DNA of 64,000 nt, from NCBI RefSeq assembly GCF_013426735.1, contig NZ_AP023272.1, forward strand, positions 2,772,501 through 2,836,500, in the 5' to 3' direction. Position numbers and translations under genes: made by a program. The notes under the pieces are model-generated. The model worked only from the letters and a program-made list of their open reading frames with translations. It ran no database searches and was not told where the DNA came from. Source of the DNA: Agrobacterium vitis. Lineage in GTDB: Bacteria > Pseudomonadota > Alphaproteobacteria > Rhizobiales > Rhizobiaceae. Below are positions 29,588 to 38,570 of the stretch, in pieces (position 1 is the first letter of the stretch; every line of letters starts with the position of its first letter).

Positions 29588-29876
29588 AACTTTTTCCTTC
29601 CAGCACGCCGCACCGCCATTTACCGGCTCGCGGTCTAGTCATGTCGCCCGATACCGCACACCCGGCCATCCGGGCGAAATTCGGTTCAGAGGTACTATTT
29701 CAGCTCTCAAAAGTCACATTCATGAGCTGACGGCAACGCGAACCTCTGAGAATATTCAGGCTATGTCATAAAAGCTCAACATAGCCTTAATAACTATTAG
29801 CGCTTTCGGCGGCAGTTTAAACCCCCTGGATGGATCCGGCCTTGCGTTTCCATCGAAAGCCCACCGCCAAAAGACA

Positions 29877-30509
29877 TCAAGAAGGCGTTACCCCTTCAAT
29901 TTCGGAGCGCGTCGTCAGGATCTTGTCGATCAGACCCCAATCCTTGGCTTCCGTGGATTCCATGAAGTGGTCGCGGTCAAGCGTGTGCTCGACTTCTTCC
30001 AGCGTGCGGCCAGTGTGCTTGACATAAACCTCGTTCAAGCGACGCTTCATCTTAATGATGTCGCGGGCATGACGCTCGATATCGGAAGCCTGACCCTGGA
30101 AACCGCCGGACGGCTGATGCACCATGATGCGAGCGTTGGGGGTCGCAAAGCGCATGCCCTTTTCGCCGGCAGCCAGCAGCAGCGACCCCATCGAGGCGGC
30201 CTGGCCGACGCAGAGCGTCGAGACGGCCGGACGGATGAACTGCATCGTATCGTAGATCGCCATGCCGGCCGTCACGACACCGCCGGGAGAATTGATGTAG
30301 ATCGCGATTTCCTTCTTCGGATTTTCCGCTTCCAGAAACAGCAGCTGGGCGCAGACAAGCGACGCCATATGATCCTCGACCGGTCCGGTCAGGAAAATGA
30401 TGCGCTCCTTCAACAGACGCGAGTAGATGTCGTAGGACCGTTCGCCGCGATTGGTCTGCTCCACAACCATAGGCACCAGAGCCATGGCGGTATCAACTGG
30501 ATTTCTCAT
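29877..30509 (-). CDS. clpP: ATP-dependent Clp protease proteolytic subunit
   Basis: The 210-residue serine peptidase has its catalytic Ser106 in [10 protein letters not shown] and His131 in [11 protein letters not shown]; the Asp is probably D180 in LDRDHFM. Two rings of seven enclose the proteolytic chamber. It begins [15 protein letters not shown], with AAAGGACGG as ribosome site; an in-frame ATG five codons upstream is less well placed. ClpX is encoded downstream. Rhizobia often carry several clpP copies; this one is the clpX-linked copy. Confidence 0.97.
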   Translation of the reverse strand: MRNPVDTAMALVPMVVEQTNRGERSYDIYSRLLKERIIFLTGPVEDHMASLVCAQLLFLEAENPKKEIAIYINSPGGVVTAGMAIYDTMQFIRPAVSTLCVGQAASMGSLLLAAGEKGMRFATPNARIMVHQPSGGFQGQASDIERHARDIIKMKRRLNEVYVKHTGRTLEEVEHTLDRDHFMESTEAKDWGLIDKILTTRSEIEGVTPS

Positions 30510-30878
30510 GTCCGTCCTTTTCAACCCATTCCCGAAGCCTGTCAGGCCCGATGCCGATCCGGGCTGAGGGAATCAATTCAAATGCTGTCAATCCCTACAT
30601 AGAGTGTTCGCCCCCAACACTTCAAGACGCGAGCACACGATATCCTTAATCGCTTGCATGGATTGGTTCTCGCATTCTCGCTGTTTTACCGAAAGCGGCC
30701 CGTGGGCGGTGGCTTGCCCGGCCAAGCCATACACAGAAAATCGACAACATGGTGAATAGGGCGTGATAGGTCCAATCGGAATTTGCAACCAAAAGAAAAA
30801 ATCGATTATGATCGCCGAGAGACCATCCCGGCTTTCGTTCGGAAGCATAAAACCAGAGAGTGACGAGGGCCGACCGCC
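30510..30878. other. 369-nt divergent intergenic region, clpP and GGDEF gene
   Basis: This divergent spacer must hold both promoters. Near clpP is a heat-shock promoter candidate (30597-30626). Towards 30879 the sequence becomes AT-rich (AAAAGAAAAAATCGATTATG near 30785), a plausible promoter area for the diguanylate cyclase. I see no small gene. Confidence 0.5.
30597..30626 (-). promoter_or_regulatory. RpoH-like heat-shock promoter candidate for clpP
   Basis: On the minus strand CTTGAA is followed after 18 nt by CTATGT, similar to the alphaproteobacterial sigma-32 consensus CTTGAA-N17-CCATAT, 87 nt before the clpP start. The position is like that of the lon candidate. The -10 element is imperfect and the spacer is one base longer than ideal. 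Confidence 0.4.
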
Positions 30879-32141
30879 TTGCTCGACATCAAGACAGCTT
30901 TTTTGATGTGGGGGACCCAGGCAATCACGCTGGCGGTCCTGCTGATCACCATATGGCTGCGCGCCCCACGGCATCGCTCTTATGGTTACATGGCCATCGG
31001 GTTTGCCTGTCACGGCATTGGCGCAATGCTGATCGCGCTTCGCAACGACCTGCCGCTGCCACTGGCAATTTACGGCGGCAATGCCATCGTGCTGTGCGGC
31101 TTCTGTTTCTGGATCTGCGCGCTACGGCTGTTTGACGGGCGCAAGCCCGGCTGGTGGATCGCGGCACCGCTGCTGCTCTGGGGCCTCGTCCTGATCCATC
31201 CGGTCATACGGGATACCTACGCCTATCGTCTGGCGACCCATCAATTTGCCAGCATGCTTTGTTTCGTGATGCTCGCGGTCACGGCCATGACGTCGCGCAT
31301 GACAGCACGGAAATATCGTCGGATGCTTGCGGCCTTGTGGACCCTGCAAGCGCTGTCATGTGCGGTGATCGGTTCCGCTAGCCTGATCGGCAGGCCGGAA
31401 GGACCGCACGAGGTTGCCCTCAGCGATTATATCGGCCTGTTCGTCATTGTCTGCCTGGTATCGGCCATGGTGCTTCTGGCCCGAATCGTCATGGACCGGA
31501 ACGAACGGGAACTGAAGCAATTGTCGCGCACCGATCCCCTCACAGGTATATTGAACCGGCGTGGTCTGATCGAGACCTTAGGCGAGCTGAAACATACTGT
31601 CGCCAGAGACCGGCTTCTGGCACTTCTGGTGTTCGATCTCGATTATTTCAAACATATCAATGATACATTCGGCCATCAGGCGGGCGATACGGTTTTGTCA
31701 AGCTTCGCGCAGATGACAGGTGACGCGCTTGGCAATGACGCGATTTTCGCCCGCTCCGGCGGCGAGGAATTCTGCGCCGTCATGCCTGTTGCGGACCTGC
31801 GCCAAGCTGCTGGCGTTGCCGAGCGGATCCGCTACATGATTGCTTCAACACCGATCACCACCGAACAGGGCGTTGTCAGGCTGACCACAAGCATTGGCCT
31901 CTCAGCGGCCACTGTCGAGGCCTTTGACTTCGATACAGCGATGCGTCAGGCCGATCACGGCCTCTATACGGCCAAAGCAGATGGCCGTAACAGAACTGCC
32001 GTGGCACGCGGGGAAACCGTTTTTTGCCTGACGCCCAACGAGGAACGCGGCACACCGGCGGCAATCGACAATGAAGCAGACCGTCAGGTCGCAGCCCTGC
32101 GCCGTCTCAGCCAGCGTTCGACACAGCAACATCTCGAGTGA
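30879..32141 (+). CDS. membrane diguanylate cyclase (GGDEF)
   Basis: The 420-residue protein has about six or seven N-terminal membrane helices (residues 8-202), then a GGDEF domain: RTDPLTGILNRRGL (217-230), DLDYFKHINDTFGHQAGD and the active-site GGEEF at 294-298, which should be catalytically competent for making cyclic di-GMP. The inhibitory-site RxxD five residues upstream is absent, so product inhibition at that site is unlikely. The start used is TTG at 30879 after GAGGGCC; an ATG at 30906 is an alternative. It overlaps or nearly touches the P450 gene, suggesting one transcript. Confidence 0.87.
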   Translation: MLDIKTAFLMWGTQAITLAVLLITIWLRAPRHRSYGYMAIGFACHGIGAMLIALRNDLPLPLAIYGGNAIVLCGFCFWICALRLFDGRKPGWWIAAPLLLWGLVLIHPVIRDTYAYRLATHQFASMLCFVMLAVTAMTSRMTARKYRRMLAALWTLQALSCAVIGSASLIGRPEGPHEVALSDYIGLFVIVCLVSAMVLLARIVMDRNERELKQLSRTDPLTGILNRRGLIETLGELKHTVARDRLLALLVFDLDYFKHINDTFGHQAGDTVLSSFAQMTGDALGNDAIFARSGGEEFCAVMPVADLRQAAGVAERIRYMIASTPITTEQGVVRLTTSIGLSAATVEAFDFDTAMRQADHGLYTAKADGRNRTAVARGETVFCLTPNEERGTPAAIDNEADRQVAALRRLSQRSTQQHLE

Positions 32142-32185
32142 GGAGGCTCTTTCAGCCTCATCAAGAAAGCATCCACGAACCGATC

Positions 32186-33430
32186 ATGCCGCATTCCTCG
32201 TTTTTCTCCGTCGATCCCCACCAGAGATCGGTCAGTCTCAACGCTGGTCATCCCGGTTTTTTCGAAGCCCCGAATGCGGTCTATGCCATGCTGCATGCGC
32301 AGGCGCCGACATTTTACTGGCGTGAGCAGCAGCAATGGTTTTTCACGGGTTACGATTTGGTCAATGGTTTGCTGCGCGACAAGCGGTTCGGTCGGCAGAT
32401 CCTGCAGATCGCCAGCCGTGAAGAGCTGGGCTGGCCGGAGCCTGCCGCCCATACGAGAGCCTTCGATGCTGCCGAGGCATGGTCACTGCTGGAATTGGAG
32501 CCACCGGAACATACGCGGCTGCGCACGCTGGTTAACCGCGCGTTCGTGTCCCGCCATGTCGAGAAAATGACGCCGGATATTCTCGCGCTCGCCAACAGGT
32601 TGATCGATGATTTCGAAGCGCAAGGCAAAACGGAATTGCTGTCTTCCTTCGCCGAAATCATTCCGGTGACGATGATTGCCCGGATGATCGGCATTCCCGA
32701 CGAGATGGGGCCGCAATTGCTGGCCTGGAGCCATGATTATGTCGGCATGTATGTGTTCAACCGTACCCGCGCCCATGAGGATGCCGCCGAGCGCGCGGCC
32801 CGGGAGTTTTCCGATTATCTGCGCGGTGTCATTGCCGAGCGCCGCAGCGAGCCGCGTGACGATCTGCTCAGCCACATGATCCATACTGAGCATAAGGGCC
32901 AGTATCTCACCGATGACGAGCTGATCTCAACGACCGTGGTCCTGCTCAATGCCGGGCATGAAGCAACCGTCCACCAGATCGGCAATGCGGTGCGGATCAT
33001 TCTCGAAAGCGGGCTGGACCCAACAGGATTGTTTGGCGATACAGCCGCCACCGAGCGGACGGTCGAGGAATGTCTGCGGATCTGCGCGCCGGTGCATATT
33101 TTCCAGCGCTATTGCCTGGAGCCCTGCGAGATCGATGGTGTCTCCTTCAGCCAAGGCGACAAGATTGGCCTGATCCTGGCCGCGGCCAATCTCGACCCAC
33201 GTAAATTTCCAGATCCTCTGACCTTCAAGCCGCAACGCAATGACGGTGCCAATCTTTCTTTCGGCGCTGGCATTCATTTCTGCATCGGTGCGCCGCTCGC
33301 CCGGCTGGAACTGTCACTGGTGCTGCCGGTTCTATTCCAGCGTCTGCCGGGTCTGGCGCTGGCAGGCACCCCAAAAGTCAAGGATCTCTATCATTTCCAC
33401 GGGTTGGAAAAGCTCGATCTCGTCTGGTAA
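32186..33430 (+). CDS. cytochrome P450
   Basis: This soluble bacterial-type P450 of 414 residues has the oxygen-binding helix LLNAGHEATVHQIGN, the haem loop FGAGIHFCIGAPLARLEL with Cys366 as the iron ligand, and an ERTVEECLRI K-helix region. It would hydroxylate an unknown small molecule and need ferredoxin and reductase partners, none of which is encoded nearby. I chose the ATG at 32186 (MPHSSFFSVDPHQRS); a GTG at 32138 overlaps the stop of the GGDEF gene (GTGA) and would add 16 residues, so the start is uncertain. Confidence 0.88.
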   Translation: MPHSSFFSVDPHQRSVSLNAGHPGFFEAPNAVYAMLHAQAPTFYWREQQQWFFTGYDLVNGLLRDKRFGRQILQIASREELGWPEPAAHTRAFDAAEAWSLLELEPPEHTRLRTLVNRAFVSRHVEKMTPDILALANRLIDDFEAQGKTELLSSFAEIIPVTMIARMIGIPDEMGPQLLAWSHDYVGMYVFNRTRAHEDAAERAAREFSDYLRGVIAERRSEPRDDLLSHMIHTEHKGQYLTDDELISTTVVLLNAGHEATVHQIGNAVRIILESGLDPTGLFGDTAATERTVEECLRICAPVHIFQRYCLEPCEIDGVSFSQGDKIGLILAAANLDPRKFPDPLTFKPQRNDGANLSFGAGIHFCIGAPLARLELSLVLPVLFQRLPGLALAGTPKVKDLYHFHGLEKLDLVW

Positions 33431-33441
33431 CGGCAGCCGCC

Positions 33442-33783
33442 TCAAAACCGAACGACGTAATCCTTCGTCGTGGTTTCCACCACTTCCCAAAGTCCCGTGA
33501 AGCCGGGCCGCAGAATCATCCTGTCGCCCTTGCGCAGATGCATTGGCTCACCACCGTCTTCCGTGATGATGGAATAGCCTTCCAAAACGGAAAAATATTC
33601 CCATTCGTCGTAGACGATTCGCCACGTGCCGGGTGTGGATTGCCAGACCCCGGCATAGAGCCCTTGACCGGGCTCATCGATACTCCAGGTCAGGAAGCGC
33701 GGATCTCCGGCGATCAGCCTGTCTGGGGCGGGAGCGCCCTCTTCCGGCTGAACGGCGGGTAAATCAAAGCGAAGCGATGTCAT
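33442..33783 (-). CDS. cupin-domain protein (DUF861 type)
   Basis: About 113 residues forming a single small beta-barrel cupin: GVWQSTPGTWRIVYDEWEYF, then SVLEGYSIITEDGGEPMHLRKGDRMILRPGFTG in two stretches. The metal His residues of classic cupins are mostly missing, as in the (S)-ureidoglycine aminohydrolase-like cupin_3 family. Function is unknown; it may be a sugar or small-molecule binding or isomerising protein. The start is probably the second of two ATGs, at 33783. It is convergent with the P450 gene, stops 12 nt apart. Confidence 0.75.
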   Translation of the reverse strand: MTSLRFDLPAVQPEEGAPAPDRLIAGDPRFLTWSIDEPGQGLYAGVWQSTPGTWRIVYDEWEYFSVLEGYSIITEDGGEPMHLRKGDRMILRPGFTGLWEVVETTTKDYVVRF

Positions 33784-34174
33784 CATGATCTCTGTCTCGC
33801 ACATCCATTAAATGGGGTTCATCAATGCCATCGATTGTCGGCAATGCTGATTTGATTGGAGAATAGACTTGGCAGCGCCAAATGTCTCCACCAAGGCAGC
33901 GACTTCCGCATCTGTACGGCAGCAAGCTGCATGATTTTCTTTTTTAGCCGTAACTCGTTTAAAGAATCATGCAGCAGCATCACTGATCCAGATCGGCGTT
34001 TGCGCCGTTGTAGCCGATGAACTCTTGTCTAACGCACGTGTGCGAACAACATTCAAGGCCTTGACCAAATCAAGTCGCTACATGCTGCGACATCCGACCT
34101 CGACAATGAAGAAGCCGGAAAAACAGCACGGAACAGGTCGCGTGGCCCGTCTACACCCCGAAAGAATACAATTG
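33784..34174. other. 391-nt gap with an interrupted inverted repeat
   Basis: This divergent spacer lies between the cupin and metallophosphoesterase genes. GCTGCATGATT (33926-33936) and AATCATGCAGC (33965-33975) are perfect 11-base arms separated by 28 nt; the arms continue imperfectly with TCTTT and AAAGA. The frame of the phosphoesterase is open back to 34025, so part of this spacer may be coding if an upstream start is used. Confidence 0.5.
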
Positions 34175-35305
34175 ATGTTTCATCTCATTTTTGGACTTCC
34201 CTGGCTGATCGTCGTCATCCGTTTTATCCAGCCTTTGCCCTGGATCTGGTCGGCGAAGGTGGCGCTGGCAGTTCTTCTGTTGATCGCCTCGCAATATCAT
34301 TTCTTCAGCCGCCTTTCGTCCGGTTCGGTGTTTTCGCCTGAATTCCCGCGCCCGCTGATTATCGCGTTCAATCTCCTGTTTGGCGCAATCGTCCTGCTCG
34401 CCGTGTTCCAGATCGTGCTGGATGTTATTTCCCTTGTGATCATGCTGTTCAGGGGCAATTTCCCGTCCATTCCGGCCAGTCTGCGGTATGCCCTTGGAGG
34501 CGTAGCGCTGTGCCTTTCCGCATACGCGGTCAGCCAGGCAATCCGGGTGCCGCCGTTAAAGGACATCGAAATTCCAATTACAGGACTACCACCGGCATTT
34601 GACGGCTACCGCATCGTGCAACTGACCGACCTCCACATCAGCCGCCTGTTCCCTGCCCGCTGGACCGAGGAAGTCGTATCGAAAACCAACGGGCTCGATG
34701 CCGACCTTATCGTCATTACTGGAGACTTTATCGACGGTGACGTTGCCAGCCGGCAGGATGATGTCGCACCGCTTGCAAAGTTGCGGGCGCGCGACGGCGT
34801 CTACGCCATTCCTGGCAACCACGAATACTTCTTCAATTTCCAGGGCTGGATGGCCCATCTCGCGACCTTGAAGATGAACATGCTCTCGAACGCCCATGCT
34901 GTAATCACAAAAGGCGATGCAAAAATCGCCTTGGCAGGCGTGACGGATCGCTCTGCCGCCGCGCACGGAGCACCAGCCCCAGACCTCGTAGCGGCACTCC
35001 AGGGAGCACCTGCAGATGCGCCAATCATTCTCCTCGACCATCAGCCGATGTCGGCAGCCAAGGCGGCGGCATCAGGGGTTGCGCTTCAACTGTCGGGTCA
35101 TACGCATGGTGGCATGGTTCTGGGCCTTGACCGGCTAGTCGCCCGGGCCAATAACGGCTTTGTTTCGGGCCGCTATATCATCGGCGGCATGACGCTCTAT
35201 GTGAACAATGGCACGGCACTCTGGCCCGGCTTTGCACTTCGGCTCGGCGTGCCGTCAGAACTGACCAGGATTACCCTGAGAGCGAAGACGCCTGGCGGGA
35301 TCTAG
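34175..35305 (+). CDS. membrane metallophosphoesterase, YaeI/YkuE-like
   Basis: About 376 residues. Four N-terminal membrane helices (MFHLIFGLPWLIVVIRFI onwards) precede a calcineurin-like phosphoesterase domain with the metal motifs QLTDLHIS, GDFIDGDV, GNHEYFF and LSGHTHGG. Relatives hydrolyse lipid-linked or other phosphoesters at the membrane surface. The start is uncertain: ATG 34175 fits the first helix, but a TTG at 34025 or an ATG at 34082 would add a basic N-terminal tail. It ends in a long palindrome that includes its last base pairs. Confidence 0.82.
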   Translation: MFHLIFGLPWLIVVIRFIQPLPWIWSAKVALAVLLLIASQYHFFSRLSSGSVFSPEFPRPLIIAFNLLFGAIVLLAVFQIVLDVISLVIMLFRGNFPSIPASLRYALGGVALCLSAYAVSQAIRVPPLKDIEIPITGLPPAFDGYRIVQLTDLHISRLFPARWTEEVVSKTNGLDADLIVITGDFIDGDVASRQDDVAPLAKLRARDGVYAIPGNHEYFFNFQGWMAHLATLKMNMLSNAHAVITKGDAKIALAGVTDRSAAAHGAPAPDLVAALQGAPADAPIILLDHQPMSAAKAAASGVALQLSGHTHGGMVLGLDRLVARANNGFVSGRYIIGGMTLYVNNGTALWPGFALRLGVPSELTRITLRAKTPGGI

Positions 35306-35343
35306 AGCATTTCAGCGTTTCCATGGAAACGCTGAAATGCTCT
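35304..35343. repeat. 40-nt perfect palindrome after the phosphoesterase gene
   Basis: The sequence from AGAGCATTTCAGCGTTTCC to its exact reverse complement is a perfect palindrome of 20-nt arms with no loop, starting at the stop codon of the phosphoesterase gene. It can act as a terminator-like hairpin or transcript 3' end. The outer AGAGCAT resembles the ends of the palindrome at 63024-63064, suggesting a dispersed Rhizobiaceae element. Confidence 0.8.
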
Positions 35344-35370
35344 GAAAGCACCCATCGTCAGCAAGCCCCA

Positions 35371-36654
35371 TCAGAGTTTTGACAAGGCCTGGTGAAGATC
35401 CGCGATGATATCGTCCGGGTCCTCGATGCCGATGGACAGACGCACGACCTCCGGCCCGGCGCCTGCCGCTACCTGCTGCTCCGGGGTCAATTGGGCATGG
35501 GTGGTCGAGGCAGGATGAATGACCAGCGAGCGGGTATCGCCGATATTGGCAAGATGGGAAAACAGCTGCAATCCTTCCACCAGCGTCTTGCCCGCCTCAT
35601 AGCCGCCTTTCAGCCCGAAGGTGAAAACGGCGCCAGCGCCTCTCGGCGCGTAGCGCTGTTGCAGCGCATGGTTCGGATCGTCAGGCAGGCCCGCATAATG
35701 CACCCAGGAGACTTTGGCATGGGCCTTCAGCCAGTGGGCAACCTTCAAAGCGTTGTCGCAGTGACGCTGCATGCGCAGCGGCAGGGTTTCGATGCCGGTC
35801 AGGATGAGGAAGGCATTCATCGGCGCAATCGCCGGTCCGAGGTCACGCAGACCGAGCACCCGGCAGGCAATGGCAAATGCCATATTGCCGAAGGCGTCAT
35901 GCAGAACCACATCGCCATATTCGCTGCGCGGCTGCGACAGGCTCGGAAACTTGTCCGATTGCGACCAGTCGAACGTGCCGCCATCGACGATCACGCCGCC
36001 CATGGAATTGCCATGGCCGCCGAGAAATTTGGTGGCGGAATGCACGACGATATCGGCACCGTATTCCAGAGGCCGGACCAGATAAGGGCTGGCCATGGTA
36101 TTATCGACGATCAGCGGTAGGCCGTGGCGTCGTGCAACATCGGCAATCGCGGCAATATCGACGAATGTACCACCGGGATTGGCAAGGCTTTCGATGAAGA
36201 TCGCCTTGGTTCGCTCGTCGATCTGCGCCTCAAAGCTTGCGGGATTGTCGGTATCGGCCCAGCGCACCTGCCAGCCGAAATTCTGGAAGGCGTGACCGAA
36301 CTGGTTGATCGATCCGCCATAGAGCTTTTTGGCGGCAACAAAATTATCGCCTGGCTGCATCAGAGTATGAAAGACCAGCATCTGCGCGGCATGTCCCGAT
36401 GCCACCGCCAATGCCGCCGTGCCACCTTCCAGAGCAGCGACCCGCTCTTCCAGCACGCCCTGGGTCGGGTTCATGATCCTTGTATAGATATTGCCGAATT
36501 GCTTGAGGCCAAACAAGGCGGCGGCGTGATCGGTATTTTCAAACACAAAGGCCGTCGTCTGGTAGATCGGCGTCGTACGTGCGCCGGTCGCCGGGTCCGG
36601 CTGCGCACCGGCATGTACGGCCAGCGTCGCAAAGCCCGGATTGTTGTTTGCCAT
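35371..36654 (-). CDS. O-acetylhomoserine sulfhydrylase (MetY-type, PLP enzyme)
   Basis: A Cys/Met-metabolism PLP enzyme of 427 residues. The family motif is [16 protein letters not shown] with the PLP lysine at K209; [12 protein letters not shown] and YTRIMNPTQ are also conserved. The long insertions and total length point to O-acetylhomoserine (thiol)-lyase rather than cystathionine gamma-synthase. It would make homocysteine from O-acetylhomoserine and sulfide. The start at 36654 ([13 protein letters not shown]) has GGGAGGATAACC upstream. The CoA-binding protein gene lies 139 nt upstream on the same strand. Confidence 0.92.
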   Translation of the reverse strand: MANNNPGFATLAVHAGAQPDPATGARTTPIYQTTAFVFENTDHAAALFGLKQFGNIYTRIMNPTQGVLEERVAALEGGTAALAVASGHAAQMLVFHTLMQPGDNFVAAKKLYGGSINQFGHAFQNFGWQVRWADTDNPASFEAQIDERTKAIFIESLANPGGTFVDIAAIADVARRHGLPLIVDNTMASPYLVRPLEYGADIVVHSATKFLGGHGNSMGGVIVDGGTFDWSQSDKFPSLSQPRSEYGDVVLHDAFGNMAFAIACRVLGLRDLGPAIAPMNAFLILTGIETLPLRMQRHCDNALKVAHWLKAHAKVSWVHYAGLPDDPNHALQQRYAPRGAGAVFTFGLKGGYEAGKTLVEGLQLFSHLANIGDTRSLVIHPASTTHAQLTPEQQVAAGAGPEVVRLSIGIEDPDDIIADLHQALSKL

Positions 36655-36793
36655 GGTTATCCTCCCTGAAATAGTGCGGCAGAGCATTACACCGATGCCG
36701 ATGAAACGCTACCTCATGCCCTGTTTGAACGTCCTGGCTTTTTTGGAAAATTGGACAATCGTTTGATGCCTATAGATTTCTTATCCGATCAGC

Positions 36794-37246
36794 CTAATGC
36801 CTGTCCGGCTCCAGTGTCCCTTGAAAAATTCTGGGATATTCGATGGCCGGGCAGCGGTTCATCACCACCTTGATCCCGGCGGCCTCGGCGCGTGCGGCGG
36901 CCTGATCGTCGCGCACGCCAAGCTGAGCCCAGATCACCTTCGGTAAATGCTTGAGTCCCAAGGCTTCATCCACCACTGCGGGCAGATATTCGGAGGCGCG
37001 GAACACATCGATCATATCGACTGGCTCGGGAATGTCCGCAAGCGACGCAAAAACAGTCTGCCCCAGAATGTCCTTTCCCGCCTGCCCCGGATTGACCGGA
37101 ATAACGCGGTAGCCATGGTTCAGCAGGAAATGCATGACCCCATGGCTTGGCCGCGCCGGATTGGGCGAAGCCCCGGTCAGAGCAATGATCTTGACCGTTT
37201 CCAGAATGGTCCTGAGATAATCGCTCTCATAAACGTCATGCTGCAT
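36794..37246 (-). CDS. CoA-binding domain protein (YccU-like), copy 1
   Basis: A 150-residue Rossmann-fold protein of the CoA_binding_2 family: IIALTGASPNPARPSHGVMHFLLNHG, seen here as a glycine-rich first loop, YRVIPVNPGQAGK, then VDMIDVFR and PKVIWAQLGVRDDQAAARAEAAG in two stretches, and MNRCPAIEYPR with the conserved Cys. Function is unproven. A paralogue lies 0.65 kb upstream at 37897-38361; in that copy the Cys of MNRC is replaced by Ala. Confidence 0.88.
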   Translation of the reverse strand: MQHDVYESDYLRTILETVKIIALTGASPNPARPSHGVMHFLLNHGYRVIPVNPGQAGKDILGQTVFASLADIPEPVDMIDVFRASEYLPAVVDEALGLKHLPKVIWAQLGVRDDQAAARAEAAGIKVVMNRCPAIEYPRIFQGTLEPDRH

Positions 37247-37360
37247 GTCATTCTCCCCAAGGCGCTACTGCATGAGTAGCTCCTGTGATCCTTTGGAACT
37301 GCGCCCTGTCTTGATCGTAAGCGAAAGCGCCCCAGTTAAGAAGAGGATATACAGCACGTC

Positions 37361-37411
37361 ACCCGAAAGTGTGCGGCGGTTTTGAGAAAAAGACATGCGA
37401 AAACAAAAACC
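37361..37411. repeat. dispersed intergenic repeat, family R2
   Basis: The copy reads CACCCGAAAGTGTGCGGCGG, TTTTGAGAAAAAGACATGCG, then an A-rich AAACAAAAACC. It matches the copy at 38411 and more loosely the copy at 62961 (ACCGAAAAGCGGGAACCGG). It lies upstream of the first CoA-binding gene, like its partner upstream of the second. Confidence 0.55.
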
Positions 37412-37488
37412 TATAACGTGCCGGGTGAATCCGGAATCACGCGACATGCTATAGGCATTGGCAAATGCTTTTTGATGGAGATATTCCA

Positions 37489-37833
37489 ATGACCCCAATG
37501 ATACGGTTAAGCTTTTTCGTTGCCATTTCTTTATGGGGTAGCAGTGCGCTGGCGATTGAGCGTTACAACTCGACCACGCTTGCCTGCGAAAATGTTCGGC
37601 AAATCCTGCGAGACCAGGGGGCTGCCGTTCTACGCTATCCCTCGAAGCGGGTGCCGGGCATGGCGCTTTACGATCGCTACGTTCGCAACACCAATTCCTG
37701 TTCGCCAGGCGAGTATGCCGAACGCGCCACAGTACCGACACGCGACAACCCTGCCTGCCCGGTGCTGAACTGCAAACCGGTGGAAAACCTGCAGGACGGC
37801 TTTATCCGCTTCGTTCCGCATTACTCCCTCTGA
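37489..37833 (+). CDS. small secreted protein, unknown function
   Basis: A 114-residue protein with a clear signal peptide: MTPMIRLSFFVAISLWGSSA followed by LAIERYNS, with likely cleavage after SALA. The mature part of about 93 residues has four cysteines (in LACENV, NSCSPG, NPACPV and LNCKPV) that could form two disulfides, so it is probably periplasmic. The start is set by GGAG eight bases before the ATG. It sits on the opposite strand between two CoA-binding paralogues. I recognise no family. Confidence 0.75.
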   Translation: MTPMIRLSFFVAISLWGSSALAIERYNSTTLACENVRQILRDQGAAVLRYPSKRVPGMALYDRYVRNTNSCSPGEYAERATVPTRDNPACPVLNCKPVENLQDGFIRFVPHYSL

Positions 37834-37896
37834 GCGACAAGCAGGACCGCGAATAACCGCGCAAGGCAACGCGGTTATCGCTGGTATAGCTTGGTA

Positions 37897-38361
37897 TCAG
37901 GCGGCGGTGGGGGAGCGATGGGCAATATGACTGGCTTGGTAGACCAGCGGATATTCCGCGACCAGTGCTCGGTTCATCACGACTTCAATGCCTGCCGCCT
38001 CGGCTTTTGCCGCAGCTTCATCGTCGCGCACACCCAATTGACCCCAAATCGCTTTTGGTCGTCTCTCCAGCGCCAGGGCTTCATCCACCACCTCACTGAG
38101 GGATTCCGAGCGACGAAACACGTCGATGAGATCGATCGGCACCCCTATATCGGCAAGGCGTGCATGCACAGGGCGACCAAGAATCGTAGTGTCAGCAAGC
38201 GCCGGATTAACAGGAAAGACCTGATAGCCCTTGCCGAGCAGAAAACCGAGCACCCAATGGCTAGGCCGGTCATCGCGTGCGGACGCTCCAACCAGCGCGA
38301 CGGTGTGGGTGCGCGCCAGAATCTTGCAGAGATAGTCATCGGAATAATGGTCGTGGTTCAT
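37897..38361 (-). CDS. CoA-binding domain protein (YccU-like), copy 2
   Basis: The 154-residue paralogue of the gene at 36794-37246. Shared blocks are VALVGASARDDRPSHWVLGF, YQVFPVNPALAD, DLIDVFRRSESL and IWGQLGVRDDEAAAKAEAAG. The end reads VVMNRALVAEYP, so the Cys found at this point in copy 1 and most relatives is missing. That may alter whatever CoA or thiol chemistry the family does. The start is the ATG at 38361 (MNHDHYSDDYLCK). Confidence 0.85.
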   Translation of the reverse strand: MNHDHYSDDYLCKILARTHTVALVGASARDDRPSHWVLGFLLGKGYQVFPVNPALADTTILGRPVHARLADIGVPIDLIDVFRRSESLSEVVDEALALERRPKAIWGQLGVRDDEAAAKAEAAGIEVVMNRALVAEYPLVYQASHIAHRSPTAA

Positions 38362-38410
38362 GGCTTATCCTTCCCGGCTTGGCAGCCGTTTCTCCAGACA
38401 ATCCGTCCCT

Positions 38411-38469
38411 AAAACCTGTCGCTTAAAAGTGGGCAGCGGTTTTGCGATGACGACATGCAGCAAAAAAAA
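38411..38469. repeat. dispersed intergenic repeat, family R2
   Basis: This copy reads CTTAAAAGTGGGCAGCGG, TTTTGCGATGACGACATGCA, then an A-rich run. It is the counterpart of the copy at 37361; both lie upstream of a CoA-binding paralogue and in the same orientation. Confidence 0.55.
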
Positions 38470-38518
38470 TTCAAAGCATGAAAAGCTACCCTGAAGATAT
38501 GCTTTGCTCTCGTGCTGT

Positions 38519-38570
38519 CGTTTGTCTTTTCAGGAAAACCGGGCTCCACTCTTCCTAAGGCAAACTCTAG
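38519..38570 (+). repeat. dispersed intergenic repeat, family R1
   Basis: This copy reads CGTTTGTCTTTTCAGGAAAA, CCGGGCTCCACTCTTCCTAA, then GGCAAACTCTAG. It aligns over its whole length with the copies at 28159 (minus strand) and 58144. Confidence 0.7.
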
